NCBI GenBank assembly: GCA_017615615.1
Contig: JAFZZW010000074.1
Span: 1-64,000, forward strand
DNA length: 64,000 nucleotides
Direction of reading: 5' to 3'
Origin: Bacteroidales bacterium
GTDB taxonomy: Bacteria > Bacteroidota > Bacteroidia > Bacteroidales > UBA932
This document shows positions 7,303 to 15,292 of the stretch, one piece after another. A model generated the notes under the pieces. That model did not search any database and was not told the DNA's origin. It was given only the letters and a program-made list of their open reading frames with translations. Positions within the stretch are counted from its first letter, which is position 1; the number at the start of each line of letters is the position of its first letter. The translations under genes were made by a program, and so were the position numbers.

Positions 7303-9899
7303 TTGTCCGCCCCCACTTCTTCTTTGAGTTTGCGCAGCAGGTCGAAGGCGCGAAGCGGCGTCATGTTGTCCAGGTCGGCGCTCACGAGCTGCTGGCGTAT
7401 GGAGCCGAGGGTGGGGTCGTCGAGCTGGAAGAAGGAAAGCTGGACGCTGCCGTCCTCCGCGGTGTTCCTGGACAGGGCGTCGGCGTTGCGCTCGCGGCGC
7501 TCGAGGTCGCGCAGGGTACGCTCCGCCGCCTGAATCACCTCGTGCGGCATGCCGGCCATCCTGGCCACGTGGATACCGAAGCTGTGGGCCACGCCTCCCC
7601 TCTCCAGCTTGCGGAGGAAGATTACGTCGTGGCCGTCCTCCTTGACCGCGATATGCCAGTTGTGTACGCGCGGGAAGCGGTTTTCCAGGTCGTTGAGCTC
7701 ATGGTAATGGGTGGCGAAGAGGGTTTTGGCTCCGTGTCCTTTCTGGTGTACGTACTCCACAAGGGCGCTGGCTATGGACATGCCGTCGTAAGTGGAGGTG
7801 CCGCGGCCTATCTCGTCCATCAGCACCAGAGAACGCTCGGAGAGATTGTGCATGATCATGGACGTCTCCAGCATTTCCACCATGAAGGTGGATTCGCCGC
7901 GGGAGATGTTGTCGGTGGCGCCCACGCGGGTGAATATCTTGTCGAATATGCCTATCCTGGCGCTGTCTGCGGGAACGAAGGAGCCTGCCTGGGCCATCAG
8001 CACTATGAGGGCCGTCTGGCGCAGCAGGGCCGATTTTCCGGACATGTTGGGGCCGGTGAGGATCATTATCTGCTCCCGCTTGCTGTCCATGGCGATGTCG
8101 TTGGGAACGTACTTCTCGCCGGGGCGCATCATGGTTTCGATGACGGGATGGCGTCCGCCCTTTATCTCGAAGGAAAGGGACTTGTCCAATACGGGCCGGC
8201 AGTAGCCCTTGTCCAGAGCCTGTGAGGCATAGCCCTGCAGTACATCCAGTTGGGAAATGACCTTGCAGTCGGACTGGATGTCCTTGATGCGGGCGCGGAT
8301 ATCCTCAACCAGGCGGGCGTACAGGGCCGCCTCGATCTCGTATATGGTCCCTTCGGCGTCGAGAATCTTGCGTTCGTATTCCTTGAGTTCTTCGGTGACG
8401 TAGCGTTCGCTGGAAACGAGGGTCTGTTTGCGGATCCAGTCCGGAGGGACCTGGTCGCGGTAGGTGTTGCGCACCTCGATGTAGTAGCCGAAAACGTTGT
8501 TGTAGCCTATCCTGAGGGAGCTTATCCCGGTGCGTTCTATCTCGCGCCGCTGCATTTCCTGAAGGTAGTCGCGGCCTCCGGATGAAATGTCGCGGAGCTC
8601 GTCCAGCTCCTTGCTGACGCCGCGGGCTATGACTTCGCCCTTGCCGATCTGGATGGCGGGATTCGCAGCCATGGTGTTCTGTATCCTGGCAAGAAGCGGG
8701 TCGGTGTCCTTGAGGCCTTTGGCCAGCTTTTCCAGGGCGGCGATGCCGGTGTCGGAGCAGATATTCCGCACCGGAGTCATCTGTCCGAGGGAGCGCGCGA
8801 GCTGCATGACCTCGCGGGGATTGATCTTGCCTGTGGCGGCCCGGGCCGTGATGCGCTCCAGGTCGCCTATGTCGGAGATGCGGGCGCGAAGGTCCTGCAG
8901 GGCCTCCTCGTTGTCGGCAAGGAAGCCAACGACGTCGTAACGGCCGTTCAGGGTGGGAATGTCCATTATGGGGAGCGCCAGCCATTCGCGCAGGAGGCGG
9001 CTTCCCATGGGGGAGCAGCAGCGGTCAAGCACATCCACCAGGCTTACGCCCTCGCGCCCGGCGTTGCTCTGGAAGATTTCCAGGTTGCGCATGGTGAAAC
9101 GGTCCATCCATACGAAACTGCCCTCGTCGATGCGGCTTATGGAACAGATGTTCTTGAGTCCGGTATGGTGGGTCTGCTCAAGGTAGAATACGAGCGCCCC
9201 GGCAGAGCATACTGCGAGCGGATAGCGGTCTACCGCGAAGCCCTTGAGGGAGCCCACTCCGAGCTGGGAGCAGAGCTTCTCCACCGCCGCGTCCGGCACG
9301 AAGGCCCATTCGTCGAGCGCGGTGACGTAGAAATCGGGGTGCCTGTCTCGCACGCTGCGCCATATGTCCCGCTGCACCACGAGTTCCTTGGGGCGGAAAG
9401 AATAAAGGAGGGTCGATATATAATCGGGGCTGCCCTGTGCCACCTTGAAAGTGCCGGTGGATACGTCAAGGAATGCGGCTCCGCACTCGGGACCGTCGTA
9501 GGTGAGGCCGGCGAGCCAGTTGTGTTCCTTGCCGTCCAGCATGGTTTCCCCGAAGGCGATTCCCGGAGTGAGTATTTCCGTCACGCCGCGCTGGACCAGT
9601 TTGCCTTTGGCGAGCTTGGGGTCTTCAAGCTGGTCGCAGATGGCGACCTTGAACCCGGCGCGCACCAGCTTGGGAAGATATGTATCCAGGGCGTGATGCG
9701 GGAATCCGGCCATCTCGGTGTCGCCTTTTTCGCCGTTGGACCGGCGCGTAAGGACCATTCCCAGCACCTTGCTGAGCGTCACGGCGTCCTGGGAATAGCA
9801 TTCGTAGAAATCGCCGACACGGTACAGGAGCAGCGCCTCGGGGAGCTGTGCCTTGGTTGCGAAATACTGTTTGAGCAGCGGAGTATCTTCCTTTGCCAT
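7299..9899 (-). CDS. mutS: DNA mismatch repair protein MutS
   Basis: 866 aa, full length for MutS. The mismatch-reading Phe-x-Glu motif is present as FYE (31-33) in domain I. The ABC-type ATPase domain near the C-terminus has a Walker A variant GPNMSGKSALLRQ, a signature-like STFMVEM segment, a Walker B LVLMDEIGRGTS and the conserved ATHYHEL. MutS recognises mispaired or looped bases and recruits MutL. mutL is not in this window. It begins 3 nt after the NSS transporter stop and overlaps the downstream glycosyltransferase by 4 nt, so it lies in a long cotranscribed unit of otherwise unrelated genes. Confidence 0.98.
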   Translation of the reverse strand: MAKEDTPLLKQYFATKAQLPEALLLYRVGDFYECYSQDAVTLSKVLGMVLTRRSNGEKGDTEMAGFPHHALDTYLPKLVRAGFKVAICDQLEDPKLAKGKLVQRGVTEILTPGIAFGETMLDGKEHNWLAGLTYDGPECGAAFLDVSTGTFKVAQGSPDYISTLLYSFRPKELVVQRDIWRSVRDRHPDFYVTALDEWAFVPDAAVEKLCSQLGVGSLKGFAVDRYPLAVCSAGALVFYLEQTHHTGLKNICSISRIDEGSFVWMDRFTMRNLEIFQSNAGREGVSLVDVLDRCCSPMGSRLLREWLALPIMDIPTLNGRYDVVGFLADNEEALQDLRARISDIGDLERITARAATGKINPREVMQLARSLGQMTPVRNICSDTGIAALEKLAKGLKDTDPLLARIQNTMAANPAIQIGKGEVIARGVSKELDELRDISSGGRDYLQEMQRREIERTGISSLRIGYNNVFGYYIEVRNTYRDQVPPDWIRKQTLVSSERYVTEELKEYERKILDAEGTIYEIEAALYARLVEDIRARIKDIQSDCKVISQLDVLQGYASQALDKGYCRPVLDKSLSFEIKGGRHPVIETMMRPGEKYVPNDIAMDSKREQIMILTGPNMSGKSALLRQTALIVLMAQAGSFVPADSARIGIFDKIFTRVGATDNISRGESTFMVEMLETSMIMHNLSERSLVLMDEIGRGTSTYDGMSIASALVEYVHQKGHGAKTLFATHYHELNDLENRFPRVHNWHIAVKEDGHDVIFLRKLERGGVAHSFGIHVARMAGMPHEVIQAAERTLRDLERRERNADALSRNTAEDGSVQLSFFQLDDPTLGSIRQQLVSADLDNMTPLRAFDLLRKLKEEVGADK

Positions 9900-9902
9900 C
9901 TT

Positions 9903-11270
9903 TTACCCTAGCAGATTGCTGACGAAAATAACTATGATTGCGGGAGGAATTATCCAGCGGATGAGGAAGTAAAGGACGTTGAATACGGACGTGCCCAGAC
10001 GGAGCGTGCCTCCGTTGGTAATCTCGTCCCGGACGTCAGCCTTCTTCATTCTCCAGCCCACGAAGAGCACGAACACAAGGGCGCCCAGCGTCATCAGGAT
10101 GTTGGAACTGGCGTAATCGAAGAGGTCGAAAATGGTCTTGTCGAATAGCTTTACGTCCTTGAGGGGGCCGAAGGACAGGGCGCAGAGCACTCCGAGCGCC
10201 AGTCCGGGCGCAAGGAATGCGAGAACCGCCTGCCAGCGCTTGAATCTATACTGCTCAACCGCATGCTCCACGCATACCTCGAACATGGAGATGGAAGACG
10301 TGAGGGCCGCCGTAAGTATGGCCAGGAAGAACGCGAGGGTTATGGCGTATCCGAGCACCGGGGCGTCCACGCCCATCTCTGCGAAGATGTACGGGAGGGT
10401 TTCATAAACCAGGGGAGGGCCGGCGGTGGGCTCGATCCCGGCGGAGAAAACCGCAGGCATGATTGCGAAGCCGCTGATAAGGGCGAACATGGTGTCCGAG
10501 CCGGCCGTCCAGAGGCCGGAGCCGAGGATGCTGTCCTCCTTCTTCATGAAGGAAGAGTAAATGAGCACCGTGCCCATGCCGAGGGACATGGAGAAGAATG
10601 CCTGGCCGAGTGCGGCGGCCCATCCGGCGCCGTCCAGCTTGCTGAAATCGGGCTTGACGAGGTATTTGACGCCCTCGCCGGCTCCAGGCAGCAGGCAGGA
10701 GAAAACCATGATGAGGATCATCAGGACGAACAGCATGGGCATCGTGAGCTTGGTGAACTTCTCGATGCCTTTCTTGACGCCGCCGAGCACTATGAGGGCG
10801 GTGATGACCATGAAGGCGGCCATCATCGCAACGGATTCAACGGGGGACGAGGCCATACCGGAAAAGACTCCGGTCGCGGCTTCCGGATTGCCGCCGGCCA
10901 GTTTGCCTGCGAGCGAGCGGAGAAGGAAGTCGAGCGACCACCCTCCCACGACGCTGTAGAAGCACACTATGACGAAACTGGTAAGGACGCACATGCCGCC
11001 TATCCACCTCCAGCCGCTGCCGGGGGCGATTTTGCGGAACGCGCCCACGACGCCCTGGCGGGCGCGGCGGCCGATGAGCGCCTCGCAGACAAAGCAAGGG
11101 ATGGCTATGAGGACGCCGCAGATTATATACGCTATGATAAACGCGCCGCCGCCATGCTCGCCGACCATGTAGGGGAAGCGCCATATATTGCCAAGCCCGA
11201 TTGCGGACCCGGCCATCGCCATGATAAAGGTGAATGAACTTCCGAAGTTTTCTCTGTGAGTTGCGGACAT
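9903..11270 (-). CDS. Sodium-dependent transporter, NSS (SNF) family
   Basis: 455 aa from ATG at 11270; a TTG three codons upstream is possible but lies inside the presumed promoter. The first helix carries the LeuT-fold signature around SAIGLGNIWRFPY with the unwound, sodium-binding region, and about 11-12 hydrophobic helices follow. NSS proteins import amino acids or related solutes with sodium; the substrate here is unknown. A short two-helix protein gene lies immediately upstream, and a -7-like element GATATTTG ends 6 nt before the ATG. Confidence 0.92.
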   Translation of the reverse strand: MSATHRENFGSSFTFIMAMAGSAIGLGNIWRFPYMVGEHGGGAFIIAYIICGVLIAIPCFVCEALIGRRARQGVVGAFRKIAPGSGWRWIGGMCVLTSFVIVCFYSVVGGWSLDFLLRSLAGKLAGGNPEAATGVFSGMASSPVESVAMMAAFMVITALIVLGGVKKGIEKFTKLTMPMLFVLMILIMVFSCLLPGAGEGVKYLVKPDFSKLDGAGWAAALGQAFFSMSLGMGTVLIYSSFMKKEDSILGSGLWTAGSDTMFALISGFAIMPAVFSAGIEPTAGPPLVYETLPYIFAEMGVDAPVLGYAITLAFFLAILTAALTSSISMFEVCVEHAVEQYRFKRWQAVLAFLAPGLALGVLCALSFGPLKDVKLFDKTIFDLFDYASSNILMTLGALVFVLFVGWRMKKADVRDEITNGGTLRLGTSVFNVLYFLIRWIIPPAIIVIFVSNLLG

Positions 11271-11276
11271 ATCCGT

Positions 11277-11284
11277 CAAATATC
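11277..11284 (-). promoter_or_regulatory. Weak -7 element upstream of the NSS transporter
   Basis: On the minus strand this reads GATATTTG, one mismatch from TAnnTTTG, and ends 6 nt before the ATG at 11270. If used, the message would have almost no leader. The gene may also be transcribed from upstream. Confidence 0.35.
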
Positions 11285-11313
11285 GAAAAAAAACGGCTAA
11301 ATCCCAAAGGGGA

Positions 11314-11583
11314 CTACTCCATTTTTTTCCAGACGGCCCATACTATCGCACCCCAGCCGAAGAAAAACAGCAGGTAAACCCAGAACGGCAGACCGGCGGA
11401 ATACGTATCCCAGTCCAGGGTCTTCTCATAATCCGGAATATCCGCGTAATAATAGGCGCCGGCGCCGTAGTCGAGGTCGGGGTTGAGCCCGATGCCGTTG
11501 ATCATTATATACACGGCAGCGGCGACGGCCAGGATTCCGACCGCTGCCGCAGCAATGCCCCAAACGGAACGCCGGCGGGCCAT
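11314..11583 (-). CDS. Small two-helix membrane protein, unknown function
   Basis: 89 aa: an Arg-rich start (MARRRS), a helix at about residues 8-30, a central acidic, tyrosine-rich loop of about 35 residues (ADIPDYEKTLDWDTYS), and a second helix at about 65-83 ending in basic residues. This predicts both termini in the cytoplasm. The ATG overlaps the stop of the YeiH-type gene by 1 nt, and the gene lies 43 bp before the NSS transporter. I recognise no family. Position suggests an accessory subunit of one of the flanking transporters, by analogy with the small subunits that accompany some NSS transporters, but nothing in the sequence proves it. Confidence 0.65.
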   Translation of the reverse strand: MARRRSVWGIAAAAVGILAVAAAVYIMINGIGLNPDLDYGAGAYYYADIPDYEKTLDWDTYSAGLPFWVYLLFFFGWGAIVWAVWKKME

Positions 11584-12929
11584 CAGTCAAGCGCGGGGAC
11601 CGGGAAAACGGCTCCCGAAAGCAGGAACCACACCATCGCGAAGGTAAGCACGATGTTGAACGTCTGCCCAACTATGTAAAGCCACAGCGGCTTGCCGCCC
11701 TTCATCTGGCGGGCGATGTCCCGGAAGTTGGTGTCGAGGCCGATGCTCACGAAAGCGAGCACGAAGCACCAGTTCTTGTACTGGTCCAGCACGCCGTTGA
11801 CGGCCTTCACCTGGTCTGCGCCGGCAAGGGGCAGGACGATGAAGGACGCCACGAGGGATGCCGCGAAAAAGCCGATGATGAATTTGGGGAAACGGTTCCA
11901 GATCTCGCCGGCGCCGGCTTTCCCGCCGTCCTTGCGGCCAACGCCGGTGGCGAAGAACACCGCCACGAAAAAGGCTATGAAGCCGATGAGGATGTTCTGG
12001 ATCATCTTGACGAGGACGGCGGCCTTCTCGGCCTCCCCGCCAAGCACGGAACCGGCCACGGCGACTGCGCCGGTGCTGTCGACGGTGCCGCCTATGAGCG
12101 CGCCGCCCATTATGGGAGACATGGCGCAGGCCTTGATGATGACGGGCTCGAGAACCATCATCAGCACGGTGAATATGATGGATATGGAGATGGTCATAGT
12201 GAGGTCGTCCTTCTTGCATCCGGAAGCGGCGCCAGAGGCGATGGCCGCCGATGTGCCGCAGACGCTGGTGGCGGAAGCCATAGTGATGACGAGAGGCTTG
12301 TTGTCCATCTTGAGCACCCTGGTGCCGAACCACCACATGAACAGGATCACTACCGGAGTGACCACCCAGGCAATTCCAAGGCCGTAGAGGCCGAACTTGG
12401 CGATATTGGAGAACAGGACGGAAAAGCCCATGATGACAAGGCCCGTCTTGATGTAGAACTCGGTACGCACCGCGGGCTTGAGCCACCCCGGGGTTCCGAC
12501 GGTATTGGATATCAGCATGCCGGCTATCAGAGCCCAGAACGCCCATTCCAGATAACGGTTGAGGGTGAATTCCGCGCTGACGAGGCGCACGACTACGGAT
12601 AGAAGGAATACTGCAATGAATGCAGGAATGAACCTGCCGGCCTTTTCTCCGGTGAGCTTCGCTCCTATGGTGAAGAGAAGCCCCAGCACGCCTGCGGTAA
12701 GGAGCATCTTGAGCCAGAAGGCGCCGGAGGCCAGCTGCTGTCCCAGAGGCACCGCTTTTGCAGCGGCGGCACCGGTGAGCTGCTCGCCTACGGTCCAGGT
12801 TTTGAATTTAAGCGCCGCGAAATCGAACGATCCGGTCAGTACGGCTACGAGTCCCACGGCTATGACGATAAAACCGATCCAGACTGCAAGCCAGTCTTCA
12901 GTGTGAAGAAGTTTGGAATTTTTGGACAT
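11583..12929 (-). CDS. YeiH/YadS-type putative sulfate exporter (UPF0324)
   Basis: 448 aa with about 11 hydrophobic segments and the family-typical core of glycine- and serine-rich motifs (VCGTSAAIASGAASG near residue 225, MGGALIGGTVDSTGAVAVAG near 275). This family is annotated as a putative sulfate or sulfonate exporter; the transported ion in Bacteroidales has not been fixed. Compared with E. coli YeiH it carries extra N-terminal residues, including a first helix near residues 13-31. A -7 element TAATTTTG stops 4 nt before the ATG. The two-helix small protein follows with a 1-nt overlap. Confidence 0.85.
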   Translation of the reverse strand: MSKNSKLLHTEDWLAVWIGFIVIAVGLVAVLTGSFDFAALKFKTWTVGEQLTGAAAAKAVPLGQQLASGAFWLKMLLTAGVLGLLFTIGAKLTGEKAGRFIPAFIAVFLLSVVVRLVSAEFTLNRYLEWAFWALIAGMLISNTVGTPGWLKPAVRTEFYIKTGLVIMGFSVLFSNIAKFGLYGLGIAWVVTPVVILFMWWFGTRVLKMDNKPLVITMASATSVCGTSAAIASGAASGCKKDDLTMTISISIIFTVLMMVLEPVIIKACAMSPIMGGALIGGTVDSTGAVAVAGSVLGGEAEKAAVLVKMIQNILIGFIAFFVAVFFATGVGRKDGGKAGAGEIWNRFPKFIIGFFAASLVASFIVLPLAGADQVKAVNGVLDQYKNWCFVLAFVSIGLDTNFRDIARQMKGGKPLWLYIVGQTFNIVLTFAMVWFLLSGAVFPVPALD

Positions 12930-12933
12930 GCGG

Positions 12934-12941
12934 CAAAATTA
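12934..12941 (-). promoter_or_regulatory. -7 element of the YeiH-type gene
   Basis: Minus strand TAATTTTG matches TAnnTTTG and lies 4 nt upstream of the ATG at 12929, which places the predicted transcription start at or next to the start codon. Confidence 0.5.
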
Positions 12942-12973
12942 AGTTTTTTTACTTAAAGGCAGACATTTTTACG

Positions 12974-12981
12974 TATATTTG
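12974..12981 (+). promoter_or_regulatory. -7 element of the DUF5106/thioredoxin-like lipoprotein
   Basis: TATATTTG matches TAnnTTTG and ends 6 nt before the ATG at 12988, again implying a leaderless or near-leaderless message unless the ATG at 12997 is the real start. Confidence 0.55.
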
Positions 12982-12987
12982 TAAGCA

Positions 12988-14010
12988 ATGAAGATTATGA
13001 AATTCCTGGCAATTCTGCCCGTTCTTGCCCTTGCAGCGTGCTGGGGCGGTTCTTCCGGGAACCGGAGCGCCGGCACCGGAGACTCCTCCGCAGCCGACGA
13101 GGCCGATGCGCCTCTTCACGCATTTCCCCTTATGAGCGTGCCGGTCGTTTATGAAAACAATGCGGCCGAGGCCCGCGAGTATTCACTCGAACATTACTGG
13201 GACGGCTTTTTCTCCAAGGGTGGCGGCACCGACTCCAAATCCATCCTGGGCGTCGCCGACGCCGACGTAGAGCAGGCCCTCGCCAATTACATCGGCGCGC
13301 TCGCCGCCGTCAAGTCCCTCGCCACTCCCGACTCCCTGGCTCCTCTCCGTCAGGCACAGAAGAGCGTGCGCACCCTGTTCGGCAAGCTCGAGAACCATCA
13401 GAAGGCAGATACTTCGTCCCTCACATACCTCCGTTTCACGGAAATGGTTTCCCGCTACCTCTTCGACCCCAACTCCCCGGTGCGCGACGAAGACCTGTAC
13501 CTGCCCTTCGTGGAGGCTATGGAACGCAGTTCCTGCACATCTGACGACATGCGCGCCGCCTATTCTTACGAGGCCAGGCAGTGCCGCACCAACCAGTACG
13601 GACAGAAGGTCCCCGACTTCCGCTACAGCACCGCCTCCGGCTCCAAAGGTTCGCTCTACGGCGTCAAGGCCGACTACACGATGCTGTTCTTCAGCAACCC
13701 TGGCTGCACCGCCTGCAAGGACATCATCGACCAGGTCCTCTCCAGACCATACGTCGAGCGATACATCAAGGAGGGCCGCCTCGCCGTCGTCAACATCTAC
13801 ATCGATGAAGAAATCAGCAAGTGGCGGGACTACCTCCACAATTATCCGTCATATTGGATAAACGGCTACGACTACACCTTCCAGCTGCGCGACAGCGGAA
13901 AGTACGACATCCGCGCCATCCCATCCCTGTACCTTCTGGACTCCTCCAAGCGCGTGCTTTTCAAGGACGCCCCCACGGAGAACGTCCTTTCATTCCTCGA
14001 CACGATATGA
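12988..14010 (+). CDS. DUF5106 and thioredoxin-like lipoprotein
   Basis: 340 aa with a lipoprotein signal (lipobox LAAC, Cys18). The N-terminal half, about residues 55-200, resembles DUF5106 (segments LEHYWDGFF and [14 protein letters not shown]). The C-terminal half, about 215-340, is thioredoxin-like with a CTAC (CxxC) active-site pair in [14 protein letters not shown] and a cis-proline region [11 protein letters not shown]. It is probably an envelope thiol-disulfide protein. An alternative start is ATG at 12997. The stop overlaps thyA by 4 nt, an unrelated pairing that only shows tight packing. Confidence 0.8.
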   Translation: MKIMKFLAILPVLALAACWGGSSGNRSAGTGDSSAADEADAPLHAFPLMSVPVVYENNAAEAREYSLEHYWDGFFSKGGGTDSKSILGVADADVEQALANYIGALAAVKSLATPDSLAPLRQAQKSVRTLFGKLENHQKADTSSLTYLRFTEMVSRYLFDPNSPVRDEDLYLPFVEAMERSSCTSDDMRAAYSYEARQCRTNQYGQKVPDFRYSTASGSKGSLYGVKADYTMLFFSNPGCTACKDIIDQVLSRPYVERYIKEGRLAVVNIYIDEEISKWRDYLHNYPSYWINGYDYTFQLRDSGKYDIRAIPSLYLLDSSKRVLFKDAPTENVLSFLDTI

Positions 14011-14801
14011 AACAGTACCTCGACCTTCTCCGCCACATCCGCGAGCACGGCACCATCAAGCAGGACCGTACCGGAGTAGGCACCCAGAGCATCTTCGGAT
14101 ACCAGATGCGCTTCGACCTCGCCGACGGCTTCCCCCTGCTCACCACCAAGAAAGTGCACCTCCGCTCCATTATACACGAGCTTCTTTGGTTCATAGCCGG
14201 AGACACCAACATCGGCTATCTCCACGACAACAAGGTCTCCATCTGGGACGAGTGGGCCGACGAAAACGGCGACCTTGGCCCCGTGTACGGCAAGCAGTGG
14301 CGCAGCTGGCAGGCCCCCGACGGCCGCAGCATCGACCAGCTCGGCCAGGTAATCGAACTCATCAAGCATAACCCCGACTCCCGCCGCATGCTCGTCTGCG
14401 CCTGGAACCCCGCCGACGTGGACAAGATGGCCCTGCCGCCCTGCCACTGCCTCTTCCAGTTCTACGTGGCCGGCGGGCGGCTCAGCTGCCAGCTGTACCA
14501 GCGCAGCGCCGACACCTTCCTCGGAGTACCGTTCAACATAGCGTCCTATTCCCTCCTGACGATGATGCTCGCCCAGGTCTGCGGTCTGCAGCCTGGAGAG
14601 TTCGTCCATACGTTCGGGGACACCCATATTTACCTCAACCACTTCGACCAGGTGGCGGAACAGCTCTCCAGGGAGCCCCGCCCGCTGCCCCGCATGATCC
14701 TCAATCCGGAAGTCAAGTCCCTGTTCGATTTCCGTTACGAGGACTTCACCCTTGAAGGATACGACCCCTGGCCGGCAATCAAAGCACCCGTAGCAGTATG
14801 A
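14007..14801 (+). CDS. thyA: Thymidylate synthase
   Basis: 264 aa, exactly the E. coli length, from the ATG that overlaps the previous stop. The catalytic cysteine is in [10 protein letters not shown] (Cys146), with the phosphate-binding arginine of RTGVGT (21) and the [11 protein letters not shown] block (125-135) intact. It converts dUMP and methylene-tetrahydrofolate to dTMP and dihydrofolate. The next gene, folA, overlaps by 4 nt and recycles that dihydrofolate, so the pair forms a functional thymidylate cycle module. Confidence 0.99.
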   Translation: MKQYLDLLRHIREHGTIKQDRTGVGTQSIFGYQMRFDLADGFPLLTTKKVHLRSIIHELLWFIAGDTNIGYLHDNKVSIWDEWADENGDLGPVYGKQWRSWQAPDGRSIDQLGQVIELIKHNPDSRRMLVCAWNPADVDKMALPPCHCLFQFYVAGGRLSCQLYQRSADTFLGVPFNIASYSLLTMMLAQVCGLQPGEFVHTFGDTHIYLNHFDQVAEQLSREPRPLPRMILNPEVKSLFDFRYEDFTLEGYDPWPAIKAPVAV

Positions 14802-15292
14802 GAAAATGTCTGATAGTCGCCATCGCCGACGACAACGCTATAGGCGTACGCGGCCAGCTCCCCTGGCACCTCGGCGAAGACCTGCAGTACTTCAAGGCCA
14901 CCACGAAGGGCTTCCCGGTTATAATGGGACGGACCACCTACTTCTCCCTCCCGTTCCGGCCGCTCAAGGGGCGTGAGAACATAGTCCTCAACCTCGGCGG
15001 AGACCCCATACCCGAGGTTCATTGCGTATATTCATTCGATGAAGCGTATGCCGCCGCCGAGGCCACGGGCGCAGAAAAGTGCTTCGTGATAGGAGGCGCC
15101 TCCGTATACCGCGCCGCCATGCCAGACATGGACCTCCTGTACATCACCCATGTCCACACCACAGTCCCCGACGCCGACACCTTCTTCCCCGTCATAGACC
15201 CTTCCGTCTGGGAACGCATCAGCGTCTCGGAAACCCACACGGACCCCGCAAGCGGCATCGCCTTCGAATTCGCGGTGTACGCCAGAATTTAA
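14798..15292 (+). CDS. folA: Dihydrofolate reductase
   Basis: 164 aa, normal for bacterial DHFR. The N-terminal block [19 protein letters not shown] (11-29) holds the Met20-loop region and the catalytic acid (Asp28, preceded by Glu27). [16 protein letters not shown] (about 44-59) and the NADPH-binding [10 protein letters not shown] (about 99-108) follow. It reduces dihydrofolate to tetrahydrofolate with NADPH. Translation is coupled to thyA by a 4-nt overlap. The 3' end overlaps the convergent large OM gene by 4 nt with no visible terminator. Confidence 0.98.
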   Translation: MRKCLIVAIADDNAIGVRGQLPWHLGEDLQYFKATTKGFPVIMGRTTYFSLPFRPLKGRENIVLNLGGDPIPEVHCVYSFDEAYAAAEATGAEKCFVIGGASVYRAAMPDMDLLYITHVHTTVPDADTFFPVIDPSVWERISVSETHTDPASGIAFEFAVYARI

